From positions 1,153,188 to 1,217,187 of the forward strand of contig NZ_LN851186.1 of assembly GCF_001243895.1 (NCBI RefSeq): DNA of 64,000 nucleotides, given 5' to 3'. Position 1 is the stretch's first letter. Each line of letters starts with the position of its first letter. Below are positions 1 through 9,582 of this stretch, piece by piece. The notes under the pieces are model-generated. The model worked only from the letters and a program-made list of their open reading frames with translations. It searched no databases and had not been told where the DNA came from. This DNA comes from Bacillus testis. GTDB lineage: Bacteria; Bacillota; Bacilli; Bacillales; DSM-1321. Position numbers and translations under genes: made by a program.

Positions 1-1
1 A

Positions 2-496
2 GAGCTGCCTTATTATGTGGTGAAATATCCTGTATTTTCGACTTTCGCATTGAGCGGGCTGGACAGTAAGCTAGGGCCGGAAATGAAATCGACAGGAGAA
101 GGAATCGCCATCGGAACGACTAAAGAGGAAGCGCTGGCTAAGGCCTTTACTTTCCTTGAAAAAAATGTTGCTTCTCATGGGGAGGAGGTATTTGTTTCAC
201 CGTCGGTTAATTTGGATGAAAGCTTTCGGGTGCGTATGGAAGCTGCCGGCCTCAACCAAGCATCATTTCCGGATTTGGAGGAATGGCTCCGTTCGCGGAA
301 AGGGAAAATCATCCTTTCTCTAGAAGAGGATGAGAAGGTTGCCCGATTAAAGGCGGCAAAATACAGATTGATGATCTTTACCAGCCTTGAAACATTTGCT
401 GCATATATAGAAGGAGCTGCACATAGCGATGCTCTTCCCGTTGTCTCATTGGGGGAATGGCATGAACAATTAAGGGAAGGTGTAGTGAATATATGA
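2..496 (+). CDS. carB: Carbamoyl-phosphate synthase large subunit, C-terminal part (partial)
   Basis: The frame is open from base 2, so the gene begins before the window. The visible 164 or so residues match the C-terminal end of the large subunit, including the LGPEMKSTGE stretch that ends the second ATP-grasp half, followed by the MGS-like allosteric domain. The enzyme makes carbamoyl phosphate from bicarbonate, glutamine-derived ammonia and ATP. The stop overlaps the argF start (ATGA), so the two are translationally coupled; this makes it the arginine-specific enzyme rather than the pyrimidine one. The family assignment is sure; the arginine specificity is inferred from context. Confidence 0.93.
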   Translation, partial: ELPYYVVKYPVFSTFALSGLDSKLGPEMKSTGEGIAIGTTKEEALAKAFTFLEKNVASHGEEVFVSPSVNLDESFRVRMEAAGLNQASFPDLEEWLRSRKGKIILSLEEDEKVARLKAAKYRLMIFTSLETFAAYIEGAAHSDALPVVSLGEWHEQLREGVVNI

Positions 497-1455
497 GTGC
501 ATTAACCAAAAAAGAAACAGATCGAATTCTTGGCACTAAAGATTTTCTGACTTTGACGGATGTGAGCGGTGAACAGATTCTGAGCCTGCTGGCATTGGCG
601 GAGTTTATCAAAAGGAAACATAGCTGCGGCGAAGAGTATGCACCATTGAAAAACAAAACTTTAGCGATGATTTTTGAAAAATCCTCTACCCGTACACGCG
701 TTTCGTTTGAAATTGGGATGCTGCAATTGGGAGGCCATGCATTGTTTTTAAGCAGCCAGGATTTACAGCTTGGCCGGGGTGAGACCATCTCTGACAGTGC
801 GCATGTATTATCGGAATATGTCGATGGAATGATGATTCGGACATTTGGCCACGATAAAATCCAAGAGCTGGCCGACAATGCGAGCATTCCAGTCATTAAT
901 GGACTAACAGACAGCTTTCATCCATGCCAGGCTCTGGCTGACCTATTGACGATCAAAGAGTTGAGAGGAACACTGCCGGGCTTGAAGGTGGCTTATATAG
1001 GGGACGGCAACAATGTCGCGCATTCTTTAATGGAAGCCTGTGTGAAAGTGGGAATGAAGATGGCTGTCGCCACCCCTAAAGGATATGAACCTGATCCCCT
1101 CATTTCCCGGCGGGTCAGTGAAATGGCAGAGCAGGCAGGCGGCCAGTTTATCTTGACCAATGATCCTCTTGAGGCGGTGGAAGAGGCTGATATTATCTAT
1201 AGCGACGTCTGGACGAGCATGGGCCAGGAACATGAAAACCAGCAGCGGTTGCAGGATTTTATTGGTTTTCAGGTAAATGAAAAGCTGGCTTCCTATGCCA
1301 AGCAGGATTATTTGTTCATGCATTGTCTTCCTGCGCACAGGGGAGAGGAAGTCAGTGCAGCGGTGATTGATGGCGAGCACTCGGTCGTTTTCCATCAGGC
1401 GGGCAATCGCCTGCATGCACAAAAAGCAATATTGGTCGATTTGCTGGCTGATTAA
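493..1455 (+). CDS. argF: Ornithine carbamoyltransferase
   Basis: A 320-residue enzyme transferring the carbamoyl group to ornithine to give citrulline in cytosolic arginine synthesis. The carbamoyl-phosphate loop SSTRTR lies near residues 64-69, HPCQ near 143-146 and the HCLPAHR ornithine-site signature near 277-283. Length is normal for the family. The ATG overlaps the carB stop by four bases, so it is the last gene of an arg/car operon and is followed directly by a strong hairpin. It likely follows AhrC/ArgR control of the operon, but the promoter is outside the window. Confidence 0.97.
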   Translation: MSALTKKETDRILGTKDFLTLTDVSGEQILSLLALAEFIKRKHSCGEEYAPLKNKTLAMIFEKSSTRTRVSFEIGMLQLGGHALFLSSQDLQLGRGETISDSAHVLSEYVDGMMIRTFGHDKIQELADNASIPVINGLTDSFHPCQALADLLTIKELRGTLPGLKVAYIGDGNNVAHSLMEACVKVGMKMAVATPKGYEPDPLISRRVSEMAEQAGGQFILTNDPLEAVEEADIIYSDVWTSMGQEHENQQRLQDFIGFQVNEKLASYAKQDYLFMHCLPAHRGEEVSAAVIDGEHSVVFHQAGNRLHAQKAILVDLLAD

Positions 1456-1494
1456 AAAGAAGCACGTTTCCTTAGTTGGGATACGTGCTTCTTT
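1456..1494. terminator. Bidirectional terminator between argF and uppP
   Basis: Perfect 12-bp stem AAAGAAGCACGT / ACGTGCTTCTTT with a 15-base loop. It starts at the argF stop and separates two convergent genes. A-rich on one side and T-rich on the other, so it can serve both strands. Confidence 0.88.
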
Positions 1495-1506
1495 CGTTAT
1501 GCCGGC

Positions 1507-2319
1507 TTAGGCAAAAATAAGTACTGCTACGCCGACGATAAAGCAATAGATGGAAAAATAGATGAGATTTCCCTTTGCCATAATATTCATGAACCATTTC
1601 AACGAGAAATAGGATGCGACCAGCGAGCCTAAAAAGGCAAGAGTGTACGGAATCGCAAGTGAACCGATTTGCGGATCGGCCAGAATGTCGCTAAATGACA
1701 GAATCATGCCCCCTAATGAGATGGGGATGAATAAAAGAAATGAAAAACGCAGGGCCGTTTCCTGTTTCATCCCTAATGCCATGGCAGCGACGATGGTTGC
1801 ACCTGAGCGGGAGATGCCGGGAATTAATGCAATTACCTGGGATAGGCCAATAATGACGGCATCTTTAAGTGTAAGATCCCCATCATTTTTGCGCCCTTTC
1901 AGGTTTCTAATAAGCCAAAGGGCCAGGGCGGTAACTAGAAGGGCAATTGCCAATGTGCGTATTCCTTTGAAATACGCAGCGATATAATCGTCGAATAATA
2001 CGCCGACAACGCCTGCAGGGATCGTGGCAATAATCAGGTAGATAATAAAACGAAAATCAGCTTTTGCGCTTTCCTCTTTTTTGGTTACATATTGGATACC
2101 ATTATTGATCAGGCGCACGATATCGTTTCGGTAAATAAGCAAAACAGCGATTAGCGACGCTGAATTAACCAATAGTTCAAAGCTCATTCCTTTAATCTCT
2201 ATTCCGAAAAAATGCTGGATTAAGACTAAATGACCGCTGGACGAGACAGGGATTGGTTCTGTGAATCCTTGAACAATCCCTAAAAATAGGTATTTCAGAA
2301 TTTCAATAAATTGTTCCAA
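1507..2319 (-). CDS. uppP: Undecaprenyl-diphosphatase (BacA/UppP family)
   Basis: Integral membrane enzyme of 270 residues that dephosphorylates undecaprenyl pyrophosphate, recycling the lipid carrier of cell-wall synthesis and giving bacitracin resistance when abundant. The two family motifs are visible: [11 protein letters not shown] at residues 20-30 (with the catalytic Glu/His/Ser) and PGISRSGAT in the second half. About eight hydrophobic segments. The first motif reads [10 protein letters not shown] where many homologues have EFLPISSTGH. It stands alone between argF and yjzC. A GGAGG-like site lies just upstream of the ATG. Confidence 0.94.
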   Translation of the reverse strand: MEQFIEILKYLFLGIVQGFTEPIPVSSSGHLVLIQHFFGIEIKGMSFELLVNSASLIAVLLIYRNDIVRLINNGIQYVTKKEESAKADFRFIIYLIIATIPAGVVGVLFDDYIAAYFKGIRTLAIALLVTALALWLIRNLKGRKNDGDLTLKDAVIIGLSQVIALIPGISRSGATIVAAMALGMKQETALRFSFLLFIPISLGGMILSFSDILADPQIGSLAIPYTLAFLGSLVASYFSLKWFMNIMAKGNLIYFSIYCFIVGVAVLIFA

Positions 2320-2501
2320 AACGGGTCCTCCTGTGAATCCTACTGTTATGTCTTTTTATTTAACACTATTCTAATATATAAAGTAAAGATGGTTTATGAA
2401 TTTTATAAGGAGGTAAAAATTAAGAAAAAGTTATACGGCCATGTTTTTTTATGTTTGGGGAATAATAATTTTTAACCCTAATGGAAGGGAGTGAAAATTA
2501 T

Positions 2502-2681
2502 ATGGGACAAACCCGGCACTTTAAGCACGGACAAAAAGCACCGAACAATGGCTATTATGTGGAGGTCGGCGAAACAGGCAGTATGGTGAAGAATCCAAAA
2601 AAAATTCACCTTCAGGCTGGTGACCATTTCCCCGAAAACACCAACGAAAATAGAAATTGGACGTATCAACGTAAACCATGA
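2502..2681 (+). CDS. yjzC: YjzC-like small conserved protein
   Basis: A 59-residue protein recognised as YjzC-like by its QKAPNNG...GETGSMVKNPKK core and its WTYQRKP end. Function is unknown. A longer frame opens at 2481, but that ATG lies inside the GGAAGGGAG ribosome binding site, so the ATG at 2502 (MGQTRHFKHG) is chosen. Position just before clpB is as in other Bacillus species. An imperfect hairpin follows at about 2691-2727 with no clear T-tract. Confidence 0.85.
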   Translation: MGQTRHFKHGQKAPNNGYYVEVGETGSMVKNPKKIHLQAGDHFPENTNENRNWTYQRKP

Positions 2682-2777
2682 ATGTTTTCTATGCCCAGCG
2701 CTCTTTGAGAGAGGAGTGCTTGGGTATAATCCCCGCAAAATATTGGCGCAATATTCATTTTTTATAGTGCGCTGCTC

Positions 2778-2805
2778 TTTACATACAGGCAATACATTGT
2801 ATAAT
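2778..2805 (+). promoter_or_regulatory. SigA-type promoter of clpB
   Basis: TTTACA (2778-2783), 16-bp spacer, perfect TATAAT (2800-2805). The start point would fall at about 2812, inside the CtsR box. Confidence 0.8.
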
Positions 2806-2813
2806 GAAATTAA

Positions 2814-2830
2814 GGTCAATAAAGGTCAAA
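2814..2830 (+). promoter_or_regulatory. CtsR operator upstream of clpB
   Basis: Direct heptad repeat GGTCAAT-AAA-GGTCAAA, one mismatch from the CtsR consensus (A/G)GTCAAA-NAN-(A/G)GTCAAA. It covers the expected transcription start just downstream of the -10 box, as expected for a class III heat-shock repressor site. Confidence 0.88.
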
Positions 2831-2964
2831 CTTTTTTAGAGAACCCTGTTCTAAAAGGTGCTTAGACGCCCGTTCAACAGATGTGAGAAGAGGGAAATGA
2901 TAACCGGCATTAAGAATCTGTAGACAATAAATATCCTTTCAAGGAATGACAGGAGGAGATACTT

Positions 2965-5562
2965 TTGGATGTAAATAAAATGACTGAACGTGTGCAGGAG
3001 GCAATGATTGGTGCACAAAATCTGGCGCAGAAACAACAGCAGCAGGAATTAAAAATAGTCCATTTCCTATCTGTCATGCTGGAGCAGGACGATTATATGC
3101 TACAGCGTGTGTTAGAGGATCAGAATATCAATAAAGAAGACTTTGCCAAAGCCATAAATGAACATATCGCCCGGCAGCCGACAGTATCTGCTGCAAACGG
3201 CAATATCCAGCTATATATGTCCCAGGGACTGCAGAATGCCCTAAATGATGCATGGGAAAAAGTAAGCGAATTTGGGGACGAATATTTATCAATTGAGCAT
3301 TTATTGCTTGCTTTTTTCTCCAGCCCGGCAGAAGAAATGAAATTATTAAAAAAGAAGTTTCCCATTTCCATAAAAGAAATGGAAGCTACTATCAATTCGA
3401 TAAGGGGGAACCAAAAAGTGACAAGTTCAAACCCGGAAAACACGTATGAAGCATTAAAAAAATACGGCCGTGATTTGGTCGAAGAGGTTAGAAACGGCAA
3501 AGTGGATCCTGTTATCGGAAGGGATTCAGAAATCCGCAATGTCATCCGCATCCTATCCCGTAAAACAAAGAATAATCCTGTCCTAATCGGAGAACCTGGA
3601 GTCGGTAAAACTGCGATCGTTGAGGGACTGGCCCAGCGGATTGTCAGAAAAGATGTTCCTGAGGGGCTGAAAGACAAAACGGTTTTTGCTTTGGATATGA
3701 GCGCCCTTGTAGCCGGAGCGAAATTCCGGGGAGAATTTGAGGAACGCTTAAAGGCTGTCCTGAACGAAATCAAAAAAAGCGATGGGAAAATCCTGTTGTT
3801 CATTGATGAGCTTCATACGATTGTCGGAGCCGGCAGAACGGACGGCGCACTTGATGCCGGAAATATGCTGAAACCGATGCTTGCCCGCGGTGAACTGCAT
3901 TGTATTGGCGCCACTACGCTGGATGAATACCGCCAATATATCGAGAAAGATCCTGCTTTAGAAAGACGCTTTCAACAAGTGCTGGTTAAAGAGCCGGACG
4001 TGGAAGATACCATTTCCATCCTGCGCGGTTTAAAGGAACGATTTGAAGTCTATCATGGCGTGCGTATTCATGACCGTGCACTTGTGGCTGCTGCCACTTT
4101 GTCCAATCGTTATATCACTGACCGTTTTCTGCCCGACAAGGCCATTGATTTAGTGGATGAAGCTTGCGCGATGATCCGGACGGAAATCGACTCCATGCCT
4201 TCAGAATTGGATGAGTTGACCCGTAAGGTGATGCAGTTGGAAATCGAAGAAGCTGCCCTGAAAAAAGAACAGGACGAACCTAGCCGAAAACGGCTGGAAG
4301 CATTGCAGGAAGAACTGGCCAATCTGAAAGATGAAGCGAATAAGATGCGCTCACAATGGCAGCTTGAGAAGTCAGGCTTAGAGCGTATCCAAGAAAAGCG
4401 CGAGACATTGGAAAAAATGAAACGGGAGCTTGAAGAGGCCGAAAACGAGTATGATTTGAATAAAGCGGCCGAGCTTCGCCATGGAAAAATTCCGCAAATG
4501 GAAAAAGAGTTGAAAGAGCTTGAAAATCAAGTGAATCAAGGCGGAAATGAAAATATGCTGTTGCGCGAAGAAGTGACTGAAGAAGAAATCTCTTCCATTG
4601 TTTCGAGATGGACAGGTGTTCCTGTATCACGATTGGTGGAAGGAGAGCGAGAAAAACTATTGCGGCTTGAAGATGTATTGCATGAACGCGTTGTAGGACA
4701 AGATGAAGCGGTACAGTTGGTATCGGATGCCGTGATCCGTGCACGCGCAGGAATTAAGGATCCGAATAAGCCTATTGGTTCTTTTATCTTCATGGGGCCT
4801 ACAGGCGTTGGGAAAACAGAGTTGGTCAAAGCGCTTGCCGAAGCCTTATTCGACAGTGAAGATCACATGATCCGGATCGATATGTCCGAATATATGGAGA
4901 AGCATTCTACTTCCCGCTTGATCGGCGCTCCTCCCGGATATGTCGGTTTTGAAGAAGGGGGCCAATTAACGGAAGCAGTGCGAAGACAGCCATACTCTGT
5001 CATCTTATTAGATGAAGTGGAGAAAGCGCACCGTGATGTATTCAATCTATTGCTTCAGATTTTGGATGATGGACGTATCACAGACTCCCATGGCCGGATG
5101 GTTGACTTCAAAAATACAGTCATTATTATGACTTCGAATATCGGGTCGACTTATTTAATAGAGGGAACAGTAGATAATGAAATCACTGACGAGGCCCGCC
5201 AGCTTGTCATGAATGAATTAAAGGGCCATTTCCGCCCGGAATTCCTGAACCGTATTGATGATATTATCCTATTCAAACCGTTAGGTATTGAGCAGGTAGC
5301 CAAAATTGTTGAAATTCTTATCCAGGATCTTCAACAACGATTGTCCCAGCGTGCTATAACGATCTCTATCACAGACCAAGCCAAGACATTTATCGCAAAT
5401 GCGGCGTACGACCCGGTATTTGGTGCCCGCCCATTAAAAAGGTATATACAGAAACACGTAGAAACAGCACTTGCCCGCCAACTAATTGCAGGTGGTGTAA
5501 CAGAAAACAAAACAGCTATAGTGGACGTAGAAAATAACGAGCTGGTGGTTACCGTCTCCTGA
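2965..5562 (+). CDS. clpB: ATP-dependent disaggregase ClpB (Hsp100)
   Basis: An 865-residue AAA+ chaperone that, with DnaK, pulls proteins out of aggregates. Order: Clp_N repeat domain (about 1-145), NBD1 with Walker A GEPGVGKT (about 209-216) and LFIDELHT, an M-domain coiled coil rich in E/K/L (about 400-530), NBD2 with Walker A GPTGVGKT (about 611-618) and LLDEVEKAH. The M domain marks ClpB rather than ClpC/ClpE. Start is TTG at 2965 (MDVNKMTE), six bases after AGGAGGAG. Controlled by the CtsR box upstream. B. subtilis 168 lacks clpB, so the organism is not close to that strain in this respect. Confidence 0.97.
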   Translation: MDVNKMTERVQEAMIGAQNLAQKQQQQELKIVHFLSVMLEQDDYMLQRVLEDQNINKEDFAKAINEHIARQPTVSAANGNIQLYMSQGLQNALNDAWEKVSEFGDEYLSIEHLLLAFFSSPAEEMKLLKKKFPISIKEMEATINSIRGNQKVTSSNPENTYEALKKYGRDLVEEVRNGKVDPVIGRDSEIRNVIRILSRKTKNNPVLIGEPGVGKTAIVEGLAQRIVRKDVPEGLKDKTVFALDMSALVAGAKFRGEFEERLKAVLNEIKKSDGKILLFIDELHTIVGAGRTDGALDAGNMLKPMLARGELHCIGATTLDEYRQYIEKDPALERRFQQVLVKEPDVEDTISILRGLKERFEVYHGVRIHDRALVAAATLSNRYITDRFLPDKAIDLVDEACAMIRTEIDSMPSELDELTRKVMQLEIEEAALKKEQDEPSRKRLEALQEELANLKDEANKMRSQWQLEKSGLERIQEKRETLEKMKRELEEAENEYDLNKAAELRHGKIPQMEKELKELENQVNQGGNENMLLREEVTEEEISSIVSRWTGVPVSRLVEGEREKLLRLEDVLHERVVGQDEAVQLVSDAVIRARAGIKDPNKPIGSFIFMGPTGVGKTELVKALAEALFDSEDHMIRIDMSEYMEKHSTSRLIGAPPGYVGFEEGGQLTEAVRRQPYSVILLDEVEKAHRDVFNLLLQILDDGRITDSHGRMVDFKNTVIIMTSNIGSTYLIEGTVDNEITDEARQLVMNELKGHFRPEFLNRIDDIILFKPLGIEQVAKIVEILIQDLQQRLSQRAITISITDQAKTFIANAAYDPVFGARPLKRYIQKHVETALARQLIAGGVTENKTAIVDVENNELVVTVS

Positions 5563-5580
5563 TGGAGTGATATGCTGAAA

Positions 5581-5612
5581 AAAAAGAGGCAGCAAAAGCT
5601 GTCTCTTTTTTT
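5581..5612 (+). terminator. clpB terminator
   Basis: Stem AAAAAGAGGCAGC / GCTGTCTCTTTTT around AAAA, running into a T-tract. The A/T-rich flanks may also serve yjzD on the other strand. Confidence 0.88.
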
Positions 5613-5659
5613 AACTCTTTCAGCGACAAAATTCTAATTAAGCCACTTTGTAATCTGTA

Positions 5660-5848
5660 TTAATGTTGTCCGCTTTCAACTGGCTCGTCACCGATGAGCG
5701 CTGGCACGATGCAAACAAGGATCGTCACGGGAATCGATAAATAAGATGCCGTTTCGAAACTGAAAGAAACACCCAGCATGGAACTAACTACATAAGTTAC
5801 CATTTGCATTAAAAGGAACACCCAAAAGAAGGTTACGATATAGCGCAT
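5660..5848 (-). CDS. yjzD: YjzD-like small membrane protein (DUF2929)
   Basis: A 62-residue protein with two hydrophobic helices and a short acidic tail (IGDEPVESGQH). The MRYIVTFFW...MVTYVVSS start resembles DUF2929/YjzD proteins. Function is unknown. The frame extends to a GTG at 5857, but AGAGGTGA lies there and is the ribosome binding site, so the ATG at 5848 is chosen. It sits convergent to clpB and divergent from yjaU. Confidence 0.8.
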   Translation of the reverse strand: MRYIVTFFWVFLLMQMVTYVVSSMLGVSFSFETASYLSIPVTILVCIVPALIGDEPVESGQH

Positions 5849-6365
5849 TTTTATCACCTCTTATGTTCGTCAATCCTTAATATATTACCATATTTTTCGC
5901 TTGTAAAGTATGTCTTTTTATAATTGCTCCTAAATTAGCGCAATCTTTTTAGTCATGTATTCATTTTTCTGACATATTTTCAAACAAGCATATGATACAT
6001 TAGTATAAGCCTTCTTGTTATGTGTATTCTTCATTTGCCGGTGAATGTAAAAGAAACTTGAACGATTGAGGAAGAAACAGCATATCTTATATGCAAAACA
6101 AGCTTGTTATATACCATTTTGGAAAATATGGTATATTATGTATAAATCGATTTGCTACTCTCTATCAAATGTGCTTCGTTTCTGATTGTGCATACATTTT
6201 ATTTAATCGGTTAAGCAGGTTTGAATTGAAGCAGAGAGGAAAAAAGAATAGAGTCCGTATTCTGCTTTCTTGGGGCTAACAGAGAAATAGACCTGATAAC
6301 CAATTGAGAGTGGATTTTCAATTATCTTTGCACGTATAAAAATATTAGAAAGGACTGGGCATAAG
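5849..6365. other. Intergenic region, no convincing gene
   Basis: About 517 bp between divergent yjzD and yjaU. AT-rich, with a small palindrome ATACCAT...ATGGTAT near 6113-6136. A 62-codon open frame at 6091-6279 lacks a ribosome binding site and looks random. It presumably holds the promoters of yjzD and yjaU, but no clear -35/-10 pair was found. Confidence 0.5.
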
Positions 6366-7085
6366 ATGCTGCGTAGCTTTGAATATGACGATCAGTGGAA
6401 TATCATCTACTATCCGAAAAAACCAAGCGGCTTTTCTATTTTCATTATCGGTGACCACCACCACTACGTTGACCATCAAGATAGTTTTTGGCTCCAACAT
6501 CCTGGCCGTGCACAGATCCTTGATCAGTTTTTGGATAGCGGGTATACTTGCTTTTCTTCTAATTTGTACGGAGAACATTGGGGCGATGATCAAGCCGTGC
6601 ATTTGGCTAAGACAATTTACCATATGATTATGAAAACAGAAATATTAAACACAAATATCCATCTGTTCGCCGAAGGGAAAGGGGCGCTGGTAGCATTAAA
6701 ATTAATGGAAGAACTGCCTGGGCATATTAGGTCTGCTGTATTCCTCACACCGTGTTTATCGGCCTCCCAATGCTTGGAAAACGAAAAACATAAAAAAGTG
6801 TATTTCCAGCCTTTTATAAAATCCATGCAAAATACCTTGAAATCAGACGAATCTGTTATACAGGCCACACTGAATAAGGAAAAGGAGCCTTCATTATGCG
6901 TCGGGCTTCCCCTTAAGATTATCCATGTTCTGGATCATGACCAAAATGAAAAGATGGAATGGTATAAAAAGATACAAAGCCATAATAGAGAAACAATTGC
7001 CATTTCTTATCTACTGCCCGAGAAGAGATATAAAATCGCTGGTGAAGCCATCCGTTTTTATAAGGAATTTGAAAATGTCCTTTAA
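6366..7085 (+). CDS. yjaU: YjaU-like protein, alpha/beta-hydrolase-like fold without nucleophile
   Basis: A 239-residue cytosolic protein that by position (before yjaV and comZ) and overall character corresponds to YjaU. The segment AEGKGALVALKL looks like a nucleophile elbow of an alpha/beta hydrolase, but the usual Ser is Lys, so catalysis of the standard type is doubtful. Function is not established. Start ATG at 6366 follows GAAAGGACTGGG. A short 57-base gap leads to yjaV, so they are probably cotranscribed. Confidence 0.7.
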   Translation: MLRSFEYDDQWNIIYYPKKPSGFSIFIIGDHHHYVDHQDSFWLQHPGRAQILDQFLDSGYTCFSSNLYGEHWGDDQAVHLAKTIYHMIMKTEILNTNIHLFAEGKGALVALKLMEELPGHIRSAVFLTPCLSASQCLENEKHKKVYFQPFIKSMQNTLKSDESVIQATLNKEKEPSLCVGLPLKIIHVLDHDQNEKMEWYKKIQSHNRETIAISYLLPEKRYKIAGEAIRFYKEFENVL

Positions 7086-7142
7086 TGCTTTTCTGTGCAT
7101 ATACTGTTAAAAAAGCTTTGAGCGGATAGGAGGGCATAGGAT

Positions 7143-7856
7143 ATGACAACCTCGATTGTCTTCGGTGCGCTGCATTTTTTTGGTTACCAATTGGCCAGCT
7201 TTTTCCTAGAAAGGGGCCAGACGGTGATTGGAGTGGGATGGCCCGGTTTAGATGCGGAAGATGCAGAAGAAAAAGAAATGTATCTCGGAAGGAATGCTAA
7301 CTTTGATTACATCCCATTTGAAAAAGTGGAATTTTCCGAAATTAGATCTGCTGATGTCTTCATTCCACTTATTGATTATCCACTTGATCGTTGGGATGAA
7401 ATAGCCACCGCATTGTCAAATTGCCTGCACCCGTTATCGAATCTGGATGATGTCCGGTTTATGGCGTTCCTGCATGCAAACGCACCCGAACTGCAAGAAA
7501 ATCTCTTAGGGCTTCCTCTGCAGTGCTTCTATATAGACTCTATATATGGGCCTTGGATGCCGCAGGATTCTCCTTTATTAACCGATCTTCGGAAAACGGC
7601 AATTACACAAGAGGCAGTAACGGACAGCATATTTATAGAGGATCTGTTTTCTTGTTGGGATAAGCTTTATTTGAAACATGAAAAAAATATTTTCTTGAAA
7701 GCCAGCGATCCTGTTGGTACCTCTGAAACAAGCCTTTGCAGTGAAACAGACAAGGATATTTATATTCTTCCCCGGCAAACCTCTTTAGCCGATGGACTAA
7801 CTCTTCTTGATCGCCACTTCCACACATTGGATAAAATGAAAAATCTCTTCAACTAA
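7143..7856 (+). CDS. yjaV: YjaV-like protein, degenerate NAD(P)-binding epimerase/SDR-like
   Basis: A 237-residue protein. The N-terminus (SIVFGALHFFGYQLASFFLE) has the shape of a Rossmann beta-alpha-beta unit, but the glycine motif is mostly lost. The segment YIDSIYGPWMP resembles the loop near the active site of sugar-nucleotide epimerases. No function is known. Start ATG at 7143 follows GGAGGGCA. In Bacillus the next genes are med and comZ; here med is missing. Confidence 0.68.
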   Translation: MTTSIVFGALHFFGYQLASFFLERGQTVIGVGWPGLDAEDAEEKEMYLGRNANFDYIPFEKVEFSEIRSADVFIPLIDYPLDRWDEIATALSNCLHPLSNLDDVRFMAFLHANAPELQENLLGLPLQCFYIDSIYGPWMPQDSPLLTDLRKTAITQEAVTDSIFIEDLFSCWDKLYLKHEKNIFLKASDPVGTSETSLCSETDKDIYILPRQTSLADGLTLLDRHFHTLDKMKNLFN

Positions 7857-7984
7857 TCAAAATCGTACTCTTGGCGAGTGAAATCGCGGTGATCACTTTC
7901 CAAATGCTTACTGTTCTGAATAGGAGCAAAACAGCATATGTTTATCAACATACAAATGGCATAACCTGTATACTGATAAAGTGA

Positions 7985-8130
7985 AACGTTAATCGGTGGG
8001 GGTTTTCATTCATCCCCTACCGATTATTAGTTGAACCAATCGGATTCTTACTGGCGTTTGATCACCCACTTACACTTCTTTGTCTTCACTCCCGTGTTGA
8101 AGTGGGAGTCTTAGCGCCAGTTAGAATGGG
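7985..8130 (-). mobile_element. IS200/IS605-type right-end / omega-RNA-like remnant (solo)
   Basis: Read on the minus strand, the element runs from GCGCTAAGACTCCCACTTC through nested stems (CCCACTT with AAGTGGG; ATTCTAACTGGCG with CGCCAGTAAGAAT) to a terminal hairpin at 7991-8025, whose arms AATCGGTGGGGG and CCCCTACCGATT match at 11 of 12 positions. This architecture is what I recall of the 3' ends of TnpB-carrying IS605 elements, where the right end also forms the omega-RNA scaffold. No tnpA or tnpB is present. Seen: repeats and folds. Inferred: family identity. Confidence 0.7.
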
Positions 8131-8156
8131 ATAAATGCCGGAAAAGGGGTAATGAT

Positions 8157-8348
8157 GTGAATCAATCGTTACAAAACCAGTTTTTCCAAATTGCCATCAG
8201 AAATTTCCCGGAAGCTAAGTCCCGTATGAAGACTGAAGGCATAGAGCTTTCAATGAGCATGCTGCCGGCATTCATGGATTTGTTCACCAAGGTCATGAAT
8301 GAGGCCTACGAATTGGGCAGAAAAGATGCACAAAGAAAGATGACTTGA
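8157..8348 (+). CDS. comZ: ComZ, competence regulator
   Basis: A 63-residue protein with the ComZ core GIELSMSMLPAFMDLFTKVM followed by NEAYELGR. In B. subtilis ComZ negatively affects the comG operon and is cotranscribed with med. The start is GTG at 8157 after AAAAGGGGT; nearby ATGs run into a stop. Here the 5' partner med is absent, so comZ must use another promoter, perhaps from yjaU-yjaV read-through or within the IS605-type remnant. Confidence 0.88.
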   Translation: MNQSLQNQFFQIAIRNFPEAKSRMKTEGIELSMSMLPAFMDLFTKVMNEAYELGRKDAQRKMT

Positions 8349-8380
8349 CCAGGGAGGCAATCAACTCTGGTCTTTTTTCT
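8347..8380 (+). terminator. comZ terminator
   Basis: Stem GACCAG / CTGGTC beginning inside the comZ stop codon, followed by TTTTTTCTTTT. Confidence 0.8.
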
Positions 8381-8402
8381 TTTCGTATAGGAAAAATGGT
8401 TC

Positions 8403-8432
8403 TTGCAAGTAGGTTACTGTTTAAGGTAAAAT
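8403..8432 (+). promoter_or_regulatory. Putative promoter of fabH
   Basis: TTGCAA (8403-8408), 18-bp spacer, TAAAAT (8427-8432), abutting the FapR-like site. Confidence 0.6.
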
Positions 8433-8448
8433 TAGTACCAAGTCATAA
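8432..8448 (+). promoter_or_regulatory. Putative FapR operator of fabH
   Basis: TTAGTACCAAGTCATAA, a 17-bp site with the conserved TTAGTAC half and a weaker second half. It lies just downstream of the -10 box. A much better copy precedes fabI in the same window. Confidence 0.7.
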
Positions 8449-8507
8449 TAATTGATAATAATATGTTTATATTAAAGAATAGAAGTGAAGAAAAGGGGCT
8501 GTTTTAA

Positions 8508-9449
8508 ATGAATGCAGGAATCCTTGGTGTAGGCAAATATTTGCCTGAAAGAATCGTTACAAATGTAGATCTTGAAAAAATAATGGATACATCCGATGAG
8601 TGGATTAGAACAAGAACAGGGATTGAAGAGAGAAGATTGGCTGGGGACGATATAGACACATCTGATATGGCATACCATGCATCTGTTGCGGCAATTGAGC
8701 AATCGGGTGTGAAGCCGGAGGAAATCGACCTAATTTTGGTTGCCACTGTCACACCGGATCAGTCATTCCCGACTGTATCGTGCATGTTGCAAGAGCGCCT
8801 TGGAGCGACTAAAGCTGCTGCCATGGACATTTCTGCTGCATGCGCAGGGTTTATGTATGGATTGGCTACTGCTCAACAATTCATCAATAATAAAGCATAT
8901 AAGCATATCTTGATAGTCGGAGTTGAGAAGCTCAGCAAAATTACAAACTGGGAAGATCGCAATACGGCAGTGCTGTTTGGGGACGGAGCCGGGGCTGTCT
9001 TGATGGGGCCTGTTTCGGATGGCAAAGGCTTGCTGGCATTTGAATTGGGAGCGGATGGTTCAGGAGGCAAGCATCTTTATAAAGACATGGAGAATGGTAC
9101 GCTTGTCATGAATGGACGCGAGGTATTCAAGTTTGCGGTCCGCCAAATGGGAGATACTTGCATTCGGGTATTGGAAAAGGCAGGATTGGATAAAACGGAT
9201 GTTGACTACCTGATACCACATCAGGCAAACTTGCGTATTATGGAAGCTGCCAGACAGCGTTTGGAGCTGCCGCCAGAGAAAATGTCCCATACGATCCGCA
9301 AGTATGGAAATAATTCTGCAGCATCCATTCCGATTGCTTTGGCAGAGGAATTAGAGGCTGGAAAGATTAAAGATAATGATGTGATTGTAATGGTAGGATT
9401 CGGCGGAGGGCTGACTTGGGGAGGCATTGCCCTACGTTGGGGAGTTTAA
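8508..9449 (+). CDS. fabH: 3-oxoacyl-ACP synthase III (FabH)
   Basis: A 313-residue condensing enzyme that joins acyl-CoA primers to malonyl-ACP and so starts fatty-acid synthesis and sets branched-chain primer choice. The catalytic triad is visible: Cys112 in ISAACAGF, His238 in IPHQAN and the Asn in YGNNSAAS. The arginine-rich [12 protein letters not shown] segment near the start is the usual CoA-binding region. Start ATG at 8508 follows AAAAGGGGC. It is first of a fabH-fabF pair under a FapR-like site. Confidence 0.97.
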   Translation: MNAGILGVGKYLPERIVTNVDLEKIMDTSDEWIRTRTGIEERRLAGDDIDTSDMAYHASVAAIEQSGVKPEEIDLILVATVTPDQSFPTVSCMLQERLGATKAAAMDISAACAGFMYGLATAQQFINNKAYKHILIVGVEKLSKITNWEDRNTAVLFGDGAGAVLMGPVSDGKGLLAFELGADGSGGKHLYKDMENGTLVMNGREVFKFAVRQMGDTCIRVLEKAGLDKTDVDYLIPHQANLRIMEAARQRLELPPEKMSHTIRKYGNNSAASIPIALAEELEAGKIKDNDVIVMVGFGGGLTWGGIALRWGV

Positions 9450-9582
9450 GTCTTTTCAATCATAAGTTACATACATTGAACTATTTTTTGATACAATAGA
9501 AGGGTTCTGTTTAAAGATAGATATAATACAAATGAAACGATAGCAATTAATATACCTAATAGATGTAAGGAGATGACACTGG

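Noticed and set aside
6091..6279. 62-codon open frame in the yjzD-yjaU gap
   Set aside because: No ribosome binding site, composition unlike neighbouring proteins, and no recognisable motif.
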